This document shows positions 1 through 10,149 of a stretch of DNA of 64,000 bases, piece after piece. The stretch's first letter is position 1, and every line of letters begins with the position of its first letter. The notes beneath the pieces were generated by a model. That model worked only from the letters and a program-made list of their open reading frames with translations. It was not told the origin of the DNA and searched no databases. The stretch comes from Sphingobacteriales bacterium 39-19 (GTDB lineage Bacteria; Bacteroidota; Bacteroidia; Chitinophagales; Chitinophagaceae), in NCBI GenBank assembly GCA_001898465.1, contig MKTX01000007.1:62001-126000 (forward strand), written 5' to 3'. Both the position numbers and the translations under genes were made by a program.

Positions 1-551
1 TTGCCATTTTTAAAAGTAAAGGAGTAAGTGCTGCTGCTGCAGAAAATTATGGCAACTTATTTAAGTTGATGTGCACAGGTATTTTACAGGCTAAAACGGC
101 TGAAGAAGCGGAGGAAAATACCGTAAAAAATATTATTGAATGGAATGCTCCTGTAGCCGTAAAGAAAGAGTTGCATTTTGAATCATTAGATACCATTCGC
201 CTGTTTGCCTCTTCTTTTGTGAATGAAGTTAATACCATCCCCATGCGTTATTTTTTAGCATATGATCCTATGCCCAATTTTAAAAAGATAAAAAGTAAAG
301 TACTGGCCTTAAATGGCAGTAAAGATATACAAGTGCTGCCCGATCCCAACCTGGCCGGTATACAGCAAGGCCTAAAACATTTGGGAAAGAAAAAACTTAA
401 AATACAGGAACTGCCTGGGCTTAATCATTTATTTCAAACCTGTAAAGTTTGTAATCTTGATGAATATGTAACCCTGGAAGAAAGCTTTTCTCCTCTTGCA
501 TTAGAAGCCATGGGCGATTGGCTGCAGCAACAAAATATAATCACTCCTTAA
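1..551 (+). CDS. Alpha/beta hydrolase, C-terminal part (5' truncated by window edge)
   Basis: Open frame from base 3; 'KSKVLALNGSKDIQVLP...GLNHLFQTC' matches the Asp/His catalytic end of alpha/beta hydrolases. Confidence 0.75.
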   Translation, partial: AIFKSKGVSAAAAENYGNLFKLMCTGILQAKTAEEAEENTVKNIIEWNAPVAVKKELHFESLDTIRLFASSFVNEVNTIPMRYFLAYDPMPNFKKIKSKVLALNGSKDIQVLPDPNLAGIQQGLKHLGKKKLKIQELPGLNHLFQTCKVCNLDEYVTLEESFSPLALEAMGDWLQQQNIITP

Positions 552-1159
552 ATCATCATCTCATTAATTTTCTGGGCCACGCATATTTGTCTTTTGGTAA
601 ACCGGATATTCTTACCGGCAATATGATCAGTGATTATGTAAAAGGGAAACAGAAATTTAATTATCCGCTACAGGTGCAACATGGCATTATGCTGCACCGT
701 GCCATTGATAGTTTTACCGATTCACATATGGCAACAAAGCAGATAAAGAAATATTTTCAACCCCGGTACCGCTTATATGCAGGTGCACTTACAGATATCG
801 TGTATGATTATTTTTTGGCTAACGACCCGGCCTATTTTCCCGATACCGGGAGCTTACTGGATTTTACAGAAACTTGTTATGCGCTGTTGCAAGAACAGCA
901 AGCATGGCTTGGGCCAGTATTTGGTAAAATGTTCCCGTATATGCGTACCCAAAACTGGATGTATCATTATCGTTTTCACTCGGGCATTGAAAAAAGTTTT
1001 GAAGGGTTACGCAGGCGGGCTTTACATATCACAGAAACCCACTCTGCCATGGAAATATTTATCATGCACGAAAACGATATGTTACCCTATTGCCATGATT
1101 TCTTTGAATCTGTTAAAAAATTTTCCGCTCATACATTATCTCAATTAGAGCAATCCTGA
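518..1159 (+). CDS. ACP phosphodiesterase-like (AcpH/DUF479) protein
   Basis: 'NFLGHAYLSFGKPDILTGNMISDYVKG...GIMLHRAIDSFTDSH' is typical of the family; exact start uncertain because of overlap with the upstream ORF. Confidence 0.8.
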   Translation: MAAATKYNHSLNHHLINFLGHAYLSFGKPDILTGNMISDYVKGKQKFNYPLQVQHGIMLHRAIDSFTDSHMATKQIKKYFQPRYRLYAGALTDIVYDYFLANDPAYFPDTGSLLDFTETCYALLQEQQAWLGPVFGKMFPYMRTQNWMYHYRFHSGIEKSFEGLRRRALHITETHSAMEIFIMHENDMLPYCHDFFESVKKFSAHTLSQLEQS

Positions 1160-1186
1160 TTTTTTATCTTTGTTAAAATACTTTAC

Positions 1187-1750
1187 ATGAAAAAAATATT
1201 ATTTCTGCTGACGGCTACCATCGGGTTAAGCGCTATGAGCCAGGCTCAGCCAAAGATTCCCGAAATGGATAAATCACCCATGGATATGAGTTATTTCCCC
1301 GCCAATTATCCGGTTTTAAAATTACAGGGAAAAGCGCCGGCTAACCCGGTTGCCCGTATTATTTATGGCAGGCCGCAAAGAGATAACCGTCAAATATTTG
1401 GTAAACTATTGGAATATGGTAAAGTATGGCGCCTGGGTGCCAATGAATCTACAGAACTTGAATTTTTTAGAAATGTAAAAATTGATGGAAAGCCCATTAA
1501 AAAAGGGCGCTACACCTTATATGCCATACCCGATAGCAGCACCTGGACTTTTATACTCAGTAAATCTATTGACACTTGGGGTGCGTTTGATTATAATGCA
1601 GCAAACGATGTGCTGAGGGTAAGCGTACCGGTAGAAAAACAAACCGAATCGGTTGAAGATTTTTCTTTGTTTTTTGATAAAACAGCTGCCGGTTGTATGT
1701 TAATAGCAGAATGGGAATATGTAAAAGCAGCTTTACCAATATCTTTGTAA
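1187..1750 (+). CDS. DUF2911-type secreted protein
   Basis: Signal peptide; 'ARIIYGRPQRDNRQIFGKLLEYGKVWRLGANESTELEF...KGRYTLYAIPD'. Confidence 0.8.
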   Translation: MKKILFLLTATIGLSAMSQAQPKIPEMDKSPMDMSYFPANYPVLKLQGKAPANPVARIIYGRPQRDNRQIFGKLLEYGKVWRLGANESTELEFFRNVKIDGKPIKKGRYTLYAIPDSSTWTFILSKSIDTWGAFDYNAANDVLRVSVPVEKQTESVEDFSLFFDKTAAGCMLIAEWEYVKAALPISL

Positions 1751-1752
1751 TT

Positions 1753-2388
1753 ATGAAAATAAAAATTCACATTCTTGTATTTCTTTTTGCACTGGCTGCT
1801 ATTTCCTGCCATTCTAAAACAGAAACAAAAGAGGGGGCAGAAAATGCAGAAGATTTGCAATCCGTAAAAACTAATCCATATACCCGTTTAGATCAATCGC
1901 CGATGGATATGATCTACTATCCCGAAAATTATCCTATCCTTAGGATGAACCATGGCGATACGGTTCCTCTTATTGCCCGGGTAATTTATAGCCGACCCCA
2001 TAAAAAAGGGAGAAAAATTTTTGGCGAAGGGGATGCCTATCTGTGCCCTTATGGAAAAATCTGGCGCCTGGGTGCCAATGAAGCAACCGAAATTCAATTT
2101 TTTAAAAATGTTTCCATTGCAGGTACTAATATTCCTGCCGGTGATTATGTAATGTATTGCATACCCCATGCCGATCGCTGGACCCTTGTACTGAATAAAA
2201 ACCTGTACACCTGGGGCCTGCATGTTGATGAATCGAAAGATTTTTTTAGAACAGATGTTCCGGTAATGACACAATCACCTCCGGCAGAAGATTTCACAAT
2301 GATTTTTACGGATGCCAGTGGAGGGGCTGGTTTACTTATGGCCTGGGACCAGGTGAAAGTCATTTTGCCCATCCTGTTTGTAAAATAA
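1753..2388 (+). CDS. DUF2911-type lipoprotein (tandem paralog of preceding gene)
   Basis: Lipobox 'LAAISCHSK'; 'ARVIYSRPHKKGRKIFGEGD...GKIWRLGANEATEIQF' parallels the upstream gene. Confidence 0.8.
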   Translation: MKIKIHILVFLFALAAISCHSKTETKEGAENAEDLQSVKTNPYTRLDQSPMDMIYYPENYPILRMNHGDTVPLIARVIYSRPHKKGRKIFGEGDAYLCPYGKIWRLGANEATEIQFFKNVSIAGTNIPAGDYVMYCIPHADRWTLVLNKNLYTWGLHVDESKDFFRTDVPVMTQSPPAEDFTMIFTDASGGAGLLMAWDQVKVILPILFVK

Positions 2389-2393
2389 AAAAA

Positions 2394-4256
2394 TCAGAAC
2401 AAATGAGAAGCACATATATAACGCCAATCGCAATTGTTACTTTCATAAGCATCTAGCGGTATTGATTTTTTATGTATTACCGAAGGCTTTAAAATCTTTT
2501 CATTTATTAATTTCCTTTTAGACTCTGCCAGGTATTCGGTAAAAGTTGCAGAAGACATCCATTCTTTTTGTGGGGGTTCAAAACCTACTTTATCTTTTCG
2601 CCATACGATAGAAGCAGGCAGGCGTGTATCCATCAGGCTTCGTAATATCCATTTGCCATAACCATTATTTATTTTTTGAGAAGATGGCAACGAAAAAATA
2701 AATTTCACCAAATCTGCCTGTAAAAAAGGAAGCCTTACTTCTATACCATGTGCCATACTATTGCGATCGGCATATCGCAGTAATTCTTCCATACCCATCT
2801 GCATGGTATTGAAATATAAAATATCATTGAGTTTTGTAATGATGGGTTTATGAATACCATCCCATTCACGGCCCTTTACACAACGCATCAGTTCATGCGT
2901 GATATCGGGGTTATTCACAATTCTGCGGTATTCTCTTCTTTCTAATGCCAGGGCGGCATGCGAAGGCAGCATAGCGGCAATATAATTTTTATAGCCCCAG
3001 CTTAGCATGGCCTTATTTTGTTTCAGTAAAAATTTTTCTTTTTTTACCATGGCAAACTTATACCCTGCGGCCATTTCCTGTAAATACCAATGGAGGTAGC
3101 GGTGGTAACCAGCCAGGATTTCATCGGCACCCTGCCCGTCTAACAATACTTTTACTCCTTTTTGAGCGGCTAATTCATATACTTTGTATTGGGCAAATAT
3201 GCTGGAACTGGGAAAAGGTTCTTCCTGGTGGTATAATAATTTCTCAAAAGTATGAATGAGCTCCAGCGGAGAGGGGGTAACGGTATAATTTGTAAATCCC
3301 ACCAATTGTGAAGCTTCCTGTATATATTCTTTTTCATCTCTGTCAAACCCCGGGAAGCATGCTGAAAAAGTGCAAAAATCTGAAGCGGACCGGCTGTTTT
3401 GTAAAATGGTTTTTACAAACCAAATGATGGTGCTGCTATCTAAACCGCCGCTCAGGCTGCTTCCAAGCGGTACATCGCTACGCAAGCGGCGGCCAATGGA
3501 GGTGCGTAAAAGCAACTCAAGCTTATGCAATATAGCATCGTCGTGTAATTTTTGAGTGTGTTGCTTGTCAATATCCCAGTAAGGTTGTACCTGTAACCTC
3601 ATATCCTGTAACTGCAATACAGCATAGTGTGCCGGGGGCAGAGAATGAATTTGCAGGTAAAATGTTTGTGCTTTATTGGCCGGGTTTTGTACGTTTCCTA
3701 AAGAAAGATAGTTCAGCAACATTTTTTGGTCAATATCTTTTGGTATGCCGGCAGCCCATAAAGCCTTCATTTCACTGGCAAAAGAAAAAGTGTTTTTACC
3801 AAGGTGATAATAAAATGGTTTTTCTCCAAAACGATCCCGGGCAATAAAAAGTGTTTGTTGCTTTTCGTCCCATAAGGCAAAGGAAAACATACCATCAAAA
3901 TACTGCAGGCAGCGCTCCCGGTAACAATCATAGGCAGCCAGGATCACTTCGGTATCGCTGGCCGTATTAAAACTATACCCTGCTTTTTGAAGGTCTTTTT
4001 TTATTTCGGGATAATTATAAATTTCGCCATTAAATACAATACTATACCGGTTCATGTAATGCATGGGCTGCGATGCCTCATCAGAAAGGTCAATAATGGC
4101 CAGGCGGCGATGTGCCAATCCGCAATTATTTTTTTTATTTATCCATATACCTTCACCATCCGGGCCACGGTGAGCCAGGGTGGTAATCATTAATTTTAAT
4201 ATGGATTGGCCCACCTTGTTTGATTGGGGGGATATTATTCCTGCAATTCCGCACAT
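2394..4256 (-). CDS. asnB: Asparagine synthase (glutamine-hydrolyzing)
   Basis: Starts MCGIAGII; 'AHRGPDGEG', 'FNGEIYN', 'SLSGGLDSS' motifs. Confidence 0.95.
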   Translation of the reverse strand: MCGIAGIISPQSNKVGQSILKLMITTLAHRGPDGEGIWINKKNNCGLAHRRLAIIDLSDEASQPMHYMNRYSIVFNGEIYNYPEIKKDLQKAGYSFNTASDTEVILAAYDCYRERCLQYFDGMFSFALWDEKQQTLFIARDRFGEKPFYYHLGKNTFSFASEMKALWAAGIPKDIDQKMLLNYLSLGNVQNPANKAQTFYLQIHSLPPAHYAVLQLQDMRLQVQPYWDIDKQHTQKLHDDAILHKLELLLRTSIGRRLRSDVPLGSSLSGGLDSSTIIWFVKTILQNSRSASDFCTFSACFPGFDRDEKEYIQEASQLVGFTNYTVTPSPLELIHTFEKLLYHQEEPFPSSSIFAQYKVYELAAQKGVKVLLDGQGADEILAGYHRYLHWYLQEMAAGYKFAMVKKEKFLLKQNKAMLSWGYKNYIAAMLPSHAALALERREYRRIVNNPDITHELMRCVKGREWDGIHKPIITKLNDILYFNTMQMGMEELLRYADRNSMAHGIEVRLPFLQADLVKFIFSLPSSQKINNGYGKWILRSLMDTRLPASIVWRKDKVGFEPPQKEWMSSATFTEYLAESKRKLINEKILKPSVIHKKSIPLDAYESNNCDWRYICASHLF

Positions 4257-4379
4257 ATTGTAAATATACTTACTCAATAGCAGTTCCCAAACCAAAAGAA
4301 CAATCTATTTATATGAAAATGCCCCTGGCGAAAAGCATTGCTTTTTTTATCAGTAAATTTGCTCATAAAAAAATAAATA

Positions 4380-5543
4380 ATGGCTACTGAAAATTTTCGC
4401 TTAAAAAAACAAGGAACCCAATATGTACATGCAGGTGCAGAACCCGACCCATCTACCGGGGCCATTATGACCCCCATTTTTCAAACTTCCACTTTTGTAC
4501 AGGATGCTCCCGGTGTAAACAAAGGTTTTGAATATGCACGGAGCCAGAATCCTACCCGCACAAAATTAGAAGAAGCATTGGCCATTATTGAAAATGGAAA
4601 TTACGGGCTTGCATTTAGCAGTGGTGTGGCTGCTACAGATGCGGTTATAAAATTATTAAACCCGGGAGATGAAGTAATAGCGGCTGCCGATATGTATGGC
4701 GGAACCTATCGTTTATTTACTAAAGTATTTGAGCGCTTTGGTATAAAATTTATATATGTGGATACCACAAATACAGCTGCGGTTGAAAATGCCATCACCG
4801 GTAAAACAAAGTTGATATGGGTAGAAACGCCCACCAACCCCATGATGAATATCACTGATATTGCTGCCATGGCCGGCATTGCAAAAAAAGCAAAAGCATG
4901 GCTATGTGTAGATAATACTTTTGCTTCGCCATACTTGCAAAACCCGCTAAACCTGGGCGCCGATATCGTGATGCATTCCAGCACCAAGTACCTGAGCGGC
5001 CATAGCGATGTTATTCAAGGCGCTTTGGTAATGAACAACAAGGAGCTGCGGGATCAATTATATTTTATTCAAAAAAGCTGCGGGGCAGTGCCGGGCCCGT
5101 TTGATTGTTTCCTGGTATTGAGAGGAATTAAAACCCTGCATGTTCGCATGCGCCAGCATTGTGAAAACGGAAGGCAGGTAGCTGCTTTCTTGCATGCCCA
5201 CCCCAAAGTAGATAAAGTTTTCTGGTGTGGATTAGAATCTAACCCCGGTTACGAAATTGCAAAAAAGCAAATGAAAGATTTTGGCGGCATGATGAGTTTT
5301 ACGTTGAAAGATGATAGCCAGGAAGCAGCATTGAAAGTGTTAACTTCTACCCGGGTATTTTCTTTGGCAGAAAGCCTGGGTGGTGTAGAATCATTAATCA
5401 ACCACCCGGCCACTATGACGCATGCCAGCATCCCCAGGGAAGAAAGATTAAAGACAGGCCTTACCGATGGATTAATTCGCTTAAGCCTGGGTATTGAAGA
5501 CCCGGAAGATTTAATAGCAGACCTGAACCAGGCCCTGGCATAA
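4380..5543 (+). CDS. Trans-sulfuration PLP-dependent enzyme (cystathionine gamma-synthase/lyase family)
   Basis: 'YARSQNPTRTKLEEALA', 'MHSSTKYLSGHSDVIQGA', 'SLGGVESLINHPATMTHASIP'. Confidence 0.93.
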   Translation: MATENFRLKKQGTQYVHAGAEPDPSTGAIMTPIFQTSTFVQDAPGVNKGFEYARSQNPTRTKLEEALAIIENGNYGLAFSSGVAATDAVIKLLNPGDEVIAAADMYGGTYRLFTKVFERFGIKFIYVDTTNTAAVENAITGKTKLIWVETPTNPMMNITDIAAMAGIAKKAKAWLCVDNTFASPYLQNPLNLGADIVMHSSTKYLSGHSDVIQGALVMNNKELRDQLYFIQKSCGAVPGPFDCFLVLRGIKTLHVRMRQHCENGRQVAAFLHAHPKVDKVFWCGLESNPGYEIAKKQMKDFGGMMSFTLKDDSQEAALKVLTSTRVFSLAESLGGVESLINHPATMTHASIPREERLKTGLTDGLIRLSLGIEDPEDLIADLNQALA

Positions 5544-5564
5544 TAGCCTTATATACGTTTATAC

Positions 5565-6338
5565 ATGGAAGAAGCCCGGCTAAAGAAATTCCTGGATGAG
5601 AAAGTGAAACACTTTAACCGGGCTTCTTTTATTAAAGATGATCCAATTTGTATCCCCCATTCTTTTAGCAAATTACAGGATATTGAAATTGCCGGCTTTT
5701 TCTCTGCTGTTTTTGCATGGGGCATTCGCAAAACCATTATAGCCAAATCAAAAGAGCTCATGAATCGTATGGACCAGGCACCCTACCAGTTTTGCCTGCA
5801 ACATACTGATGCCGATTTAAAAAAATTATTACAATTCCGGCACCGTACCTTTAATGATACCGATTTGCTTTATTTTATCTCTTTTCTTAAATATCACTAT
5901 AGCCGGTCTCATTCTCTTGAAACCGCTTTTACCTATAAGCGTAATAAAGGTTTATTCAGTATGGAAGATTCGCTGAACAATTTTTATGATTATTTTTTTT
6001 CTTTAGAACATGTACCGGCACGCACCCTAAAACATATCGCCGCTCCCAGGAAAAAATCAGCCTGTAAAAGATTAAATATGTATCTGCGGTGGATGGTGAG
6101 GCAGGATGATACCGGGGTTGACTTTGGTATATGGCATACGATACAACCCATGCAATTAATCATACCATTGGATGTTCATGTGGCCCGGGTAGCCCGGCAT
6201 TTTAAATTATTAGAGCGAAAACAAACAGACTGGCTTGCTGCTGCAGAACTTACAAATACCTTGCGGGCCTTTGATTCAAAAGATCCTGTAAAATATGATT
6301 TTGCATTGTTTGCCCTGGGCGCACTTGAAAAATTTTAA
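5565..6338 (+). CDS. TIGR02757-type conserved protein
   Basis: 'DPICIPHSFSKLQDIEIAGFFSAVFAWGIRKTII' and 'MQLIIPLDVHVARVARHFKLLERKQTDW' are typical of this Bacteroidota family. Confidence 0.7.
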   Translation: MEEARLKKFLDEKVKHFNRASFIKDDPICIPHSFSKLQDIEIAGFFSAVFAWGIRKTIIAKSKELMNRMDQAPYQFCLQHTDADLKKLLQFRHRTFNDTDLLYFISFLKYHYSRSHSLETAFTYKRNKGLFSMEDSLNNFYDYFFSLEHVPARTLKHIAAPRKKSACKRLNMYLRWMVRQDDTGVDFGIWHTIQPMQLIIPLDVHVARVARHFKLLERKQTDWLAAAELTNTLRAFDSKDPVKYDFALFALGALEKF

Positions 6339-6353
6339 CTTTATAATAAAAAA

Positions 6354-6671
6354 ATGCAAACAGGGAGTGAAGCAGAAATAAATTCATTGTCAGCCAGCCT
6401 GGCAGCACAACCTGGGCAGGATGAGCTATTTTTATTATTGGTAGGGCATATACAAACTTTAATCAACGAAGATTTTTCCTCATTGGTTTATTTGCTGTAT
6501 CGTATAGATGTTCGTGAATCGCTCATTAAAGAGACATTAGCGCAACATCCAAATGAAAATACGGCCCTCTTAATAGCCCGGCTTATTATTGAAAGGCAAA
6601 TTGAAAAATTAGAATTCCGTAAAAAATTCAGTAGCCCCCATCGGGATATTCCCCCGGAAGATAAATGGTGA
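6354..6671 (+). CDS. Hypothetical protein
   Basis: ORF directly after the preceding gene, same strand. Confidence 0.6.
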   Translation: MQTGSEAEINSLSASLAAQPGQDELFLLLVGHIQTLINEDFSSLVYLLYRIDVRESLIKETLAQHPNENTALLIARLIIERQIEKLEFRKKFSSPHRDIPPEDKW

Positions 6672-7058
6672 TTATCGTTTTATTTTAAAAAAATAAGTAA
6701 ATAAATTCCCACTTGCATTATTTTCGGCTTCAGCATATTCATTTATTATTTTATCAATGTGTGTTTGGGAATGGGCTGCATTAGTGTGTGCCCGTTGTGC
6801 TGTCTTTTGAGTTCTTTGCAAACTGGGAGTGGGTTGTAGCCCATCTGTAAAATTACGGGCTCTTGCCTCATCCCAGTTCATAGTTCTCTGTAAAAAGGCA
6901 ATGGCTTCTTCTTTTTTATTTTCTTTGAGTAATGCTTTTACAATCGGGAGGGGTATTTGGCGAACCTGTTGCCGCCCGGTATGGGCTGGGGAAGGGTTGC
7001 CGGCTTCCTGTAAAGCTTTAAAAACTTCGCCCATTAATTTCATAAAAGTACCGGCCAT
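6672..7058 (-). CDS. Hypothetical protein
   Basis: ORF convergent with 6354..6671; no recognised domain. Confidence 0.55.
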   Translation of the reverse strand: MAGTFMKLMGEVFKALQEAGNPSPAHTGRQQVRQIPLPIVKALLKENKKEEAIAFLQRTMNWDEARARNFTDGLQPTPSLQRTQKTAQRAHTNAAHSQTHIDKIINEYAEAENNASGNLFTYFFKIKR

Positions 7059-7076
7059 CGTTGTAAAATAAGAAAG

Positions 7077-7748
7077 TTAATACATCAATTTCTTCACAGC
7101 CTCTTTATCTTCTTTTTCTTTTTTAAGATCAAACATGGTTCCAAAAACATGATCCCACAATGTAGAACTTACGCCAAAACCCTGGTGCTCATTTTTATAA
7201 TGATGAAGATGGTGGTTTCTCCATAAACCCTTCATCCATTTATAAGGAGGGTTCCAGGCATGAATCGCATAATGCATACTTCCATATACCAGGTATCCAA
7301 AAATAAAACCCGGAAAAAACGCAAATGCAAATTCACGAATGCCCAAGGCCATCCCTATTAACCAGAACAAAGAAAATAAAACAGAAGAAATAATGAGGCT
7401 GGGAACAGGCGGCATAAATAATCTCTCCTTATCCCTTGGATATTCGTGGTGATTGCCATGCATCACATAAATTATTTTTTGAGTGCTTTCTTTTTCTGAT
7501 ACAAAATGAAAAACCCAGCGGTGCATGATATATTCAAAAAAAGTCCAAAAAAAGATACCGGCAAAAAAGGTTCCTGTAATTACCCCCACAGGCATTTCGA
7601 AATGCGTTTTACTATAATACAGCATATAACCTATGATGGGTAAATACATCCCCCAAATTACCAGTGGATGGGTTTTGGTGAGATACTCCAGGTACTGATT
7701 TTTAAATAACTGCGCCTGGCCTTTATTATGAATCTTTTCAAATTTCAT
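7077..7748 (-). CDS. Fatty acid hydroxylase / sterol desaturase family membrane protein
   Basis: His clusters 'HRWVFH', 'HGNHHEYP', 'HYAIH', 'NHHLHHY'. Confidence 0.88.
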   Translation of the reverse strand: MKFEKIHNKGQAQLFKNQYLEYLTKTHPLVIWGMYLPIIGYMLYYSKTHFEMPVGVITGTFFAGIFFWTFFEYIMHRWVFHFVSEKESTQKIIYVMHGNHHEYPRDKERLFMPPVPSLIISSVLFSLFWLIGMALGIREFAFAFFPGFIFGYLVYGSMHYAIHAWNPPYKWMKGLWRNHHLHHYKNEHQGFGVSSTLWDHVFGTMFDLKKEKEDKEAVKKLMY

Positions 7749-7944
7749 ATACTGGCGTTTTCTACTGCAAATATACCCAAGATTTTGCATTCAAAAAAAG
7801 GAACATAACTTTTACAATGGCAGGCTGTAATGCCCTGTTTAAGCCCATTTTAGGCATCCCGGGCCCCGGGCTTAGTAAGCTGTATTTTATTTACCTGGGG
7901 CAGTGCTGTTTGTTTCCATTATTTTTACAAAAAAATCAGGGATC

Positions 7945-8955
7945 ATGAAGTTTGTAACTTATTTAAAAGATGAAAGAGACCAACTGGCTTTGCTGGTAGA
8001 GGGTCAATTATATGATTTGGACCGGTTGCATCCGGATATGCCCGGCAGCATGACCATGTTGCTCAATTACTGGGATGATTTAATTCCATTGGCCAGCATG
8101 ATTGAAAAAAAAATCAAGGCAGGCGATTTTAAAAGTATAGATACCACGCCATTTGAAGAAGCCGATTTGCTTGCCCCTGTTCCTCATCCTTCCAGTTGCC
8201 GGGATGCGTATGCCTTTCGGCAGCATGTGGCTGCGGCACGCAGAAACAGGAAAGTAGAAATGATTCCTGAATTTGATCAATACCCCATTTTTTATTTTAC
8301 CAATCACAATAGTATCCAGGGCCCCGGGCCGGTGTATTGTATGCCCGATCATTTTCAAAAATTAGATTTTGAACTGGAATGTGCCGTAGTGATTTGCCGG
8401 CCGGGCCGTAACATCCGGGCAGCCGATGCGGACCCGTATATTGGAGGCCTTATGATCATGAATGATATGAGTGCACGCCAATTACAAATGGAAGAAATGA
8501 AATTAAACCTGGGGCCTGCCAAAGGAAAAGATTTTGCAACCTGCATTGGCCCCATGCTGGTAACGCTCGATGAATTGGAATCTTATGAAGTACCCTGCAA
8601 ACCAAACCACACCGGCAAAGCATGGAACCTCAGCATGACTTGTAAAGTAAATGATAAGGAACTGAGCCGTGGTAATGTAAGTGATATGGATTGGACCTTT
8701 GCAGAGATTATAGAACGCTGCAGCTATGGGGTTACCCTGATGCCCGGTGATGTAATTGGCAGCGGAACTGTAGGCACAGGCTGTTTTTTGGAATTAAACG
8801 GAACCGGGAAATTCAATGACCCGGAGTATAAAGAACAATGGTTACAGGAAAATGATGTAATACAAATGGATATTGACGGTTTAGGAACACTTGTGAATAC
8901 CATTATAAAAGAAGAAAGTGAGATGAGCCTTTTTGCATTAAAGAAAAATATTTAA
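7945..8955 (+). CDS. Fumarylacetoacetate hydrolase family protein
   Basis: 'LDFELECAVVICRPGRNI', 'MIMNDMSARQLQ', 'LMPGDVIGSGTVGTGCFLE'. Confidence 0.88.
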   Translation: MKFVTYLKDERDQLALLVEGQLYDLDRLHPDMPGSMTMLLNYWDDLIPLASMIEKKIKAGDFKSIDTTPFEEADLLAPVPHPSSCRDAYAFRQHVAAARRNRKVEMIPEFDQYPIFYFTNHNSIQGPGPVYCMPDHFQKLDFELECAVVICRPGRNIRAADADPYIGGLMIMNDMSARQLQMEEMKLNLGPAKGKDFATCIGPMLVTLDELESYEVPCKPNHTGKAWNLSMTCKVNDKELSRGNVSDMDWTFAEIIERCSYGVTLMPGDVIGSGTVGTGCFLELNGTGKFNDPEYKEQWLQENDVIQMDIDGLGTLVNTIIKEESEMSLFALKKNI

Positions 8956-8987
8956 TTTAAAAAATAGGATCCCGGCAGTATGGTAAC

Positions 8988-9036
8988 GCCCGGCTTCAGT
9001 GGCGTCGCACACTGCAGCTTCATCCATACACCGGGC
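8988..9036. repeat. REP-like palindromic repeat, copy 1
   Basis: Outer inverted ends GCCCGG...CCGGGC; core CCCGGCTTCAGTGGCGTCGCACACT resembles the reverse complement of 13371..13404. Confidence 0.5.
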
Positions 9037-9048
9037 TCACAGAGATAT

Positions 9049-9927
9049 ATGCAAATTCATTTAAAAGATATTTCTACTGCAGAGGCACAAAATTATTTGC
9101 AGCATGCAATTGCGCCCCGCCCAATTGCCTTTGCCTCTACCATCAGTGCCGGAGGCATGGTGAACCTAAGCCCTTTTAGTTTTTTTAATTTATTTTCTAC
9201 CCATCCTCCCGTAGTAATATTCTCAGCAGCCAGGCGGGTAAGAAACAATACCACCAAACATACGCTGCAAAATGCAGAAGAAACCCGGGAAGTTGTAATA
9301 AATATTGTGGATTATGATATGGTGCAGCAGGTATCACTCGCCAGTTGTGAATATGATAAAGGCGTGAATGAGTTTCTTAAAAGCGGCTTTACTCCTATTG
9401 CAGCTACACTGGTAAAACCACCCATGGTAAAAGAGAGCAAGGTAAACCTGGAATGTAAAGTTTTAGAAATAAAATATCTTGGCCAGGAGGGAGGAGCCGG
9501 CAATTTAATTATTTGCGAAGTGCTGGTAATGCATATTGATGATTCAATACTGGATGAAAATAATAAAATAGATCAGCGAAAATTTCATCATGTGGCTCGC
9601 CTGGGCGGCGACTGGTATTGTAAGGTAGATGAAAGCAATTTGTTTAAAGTGGCAAAACCCAATGTACAATTAGGTGTGGGGGTAGATGCCTTACCGGCTG
9701 CTATTCGCAACAGTAAGATTCTTAGTGGAAACAACTTGGGCCAGCTTGCAAATGTAACGGCGCTGCCCCATATAGATCCGGCATTTGAAGATGAAAGACT
9801 AAAACATATTGTTCAGTATTTTTCATTAAACCCGATAGACATGGAAATGGAAATACATCGCTATGCTAAAGAATTACTGGTAGATAATAAAGTAGATGCA
9901 GCCTGGCAGGTTTTATTATCTGCTTAA
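9049..9927 (+). CDS. Flavin reductase family (FMN-binding split barrel) protein
   Basis: 'HAIAPRPIAFASTISAGGMVNLSPFSFFNLFSTHPPVV'; start taken as MQIHLKDIS. Confidence 0.85.
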   Translation: MQIHLKDISTAEAQNYLQHAIAPRPIAFASTISAGGMVNLSPFSFFNLFSTHPPVVIFSAARRVRNNTTKHTLQNAEETREVVINIVDYDMVQQVSLASCEYDKGVNEFLKSGFTPIAATLVKPPMVKESKVNLECKVLEIKYLGQEGGAGNLIICEVLVMHIDDSILDENNKIDQRKFHHVARLGGDWYCKVDESNLFKVAKPNVQLGVGVDALPAAIRNSKILSGNNLGQLANVTALPHIDPAFEDERLKHIVQYFSLNPIDMEMEIHRYAKELLVDNKVDAAWQVLLSA

Positions 9928-10073
9928 AAATTTTAGGCTTATAATAGACTTGGAAATAAATTATCTATTTATAACGGAGTTTTAAAACAATTACTTTTTT
10001 CTAAATAGTTAAAACTTTAATAACTGGATAATTTGAAATTCTTAAAAGGCACATTATGCAAATAATAGTATGG

Positions 10074-10112
10074 GGATATTTCCCTATTTTTAGTAATAGG
10101 ATATTTCCCTAT
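10074..10112. promoter_or_regulatory. Direct-repeat operator-like array upstream of lipoprotein locus 1
   Basis: GGATATTTCCCTAT occurs at 10074 and 10099 (25 bp period). Confidence 0.55.
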
Positions 10113-10117
10113 GTTTG
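10110..10117 (+). promoter_or_regulatory. Bacteroidota -7 box TATGTTTG
   Basis: Matches TAnnTTTG; same box and context at 32841..32848. Confidence 0.55.
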
Positions 10118-10149
10118 TAAATATAATTTTAACCCCATACCTGATGTTT

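Noticed and set aside
7858-7870. GC palindrome CCCGGGCCCCGGG upstream of the FAH gene
   Set aside because: Isolated short palindrome without T-run or repeat partner in the window; not enough to name a function
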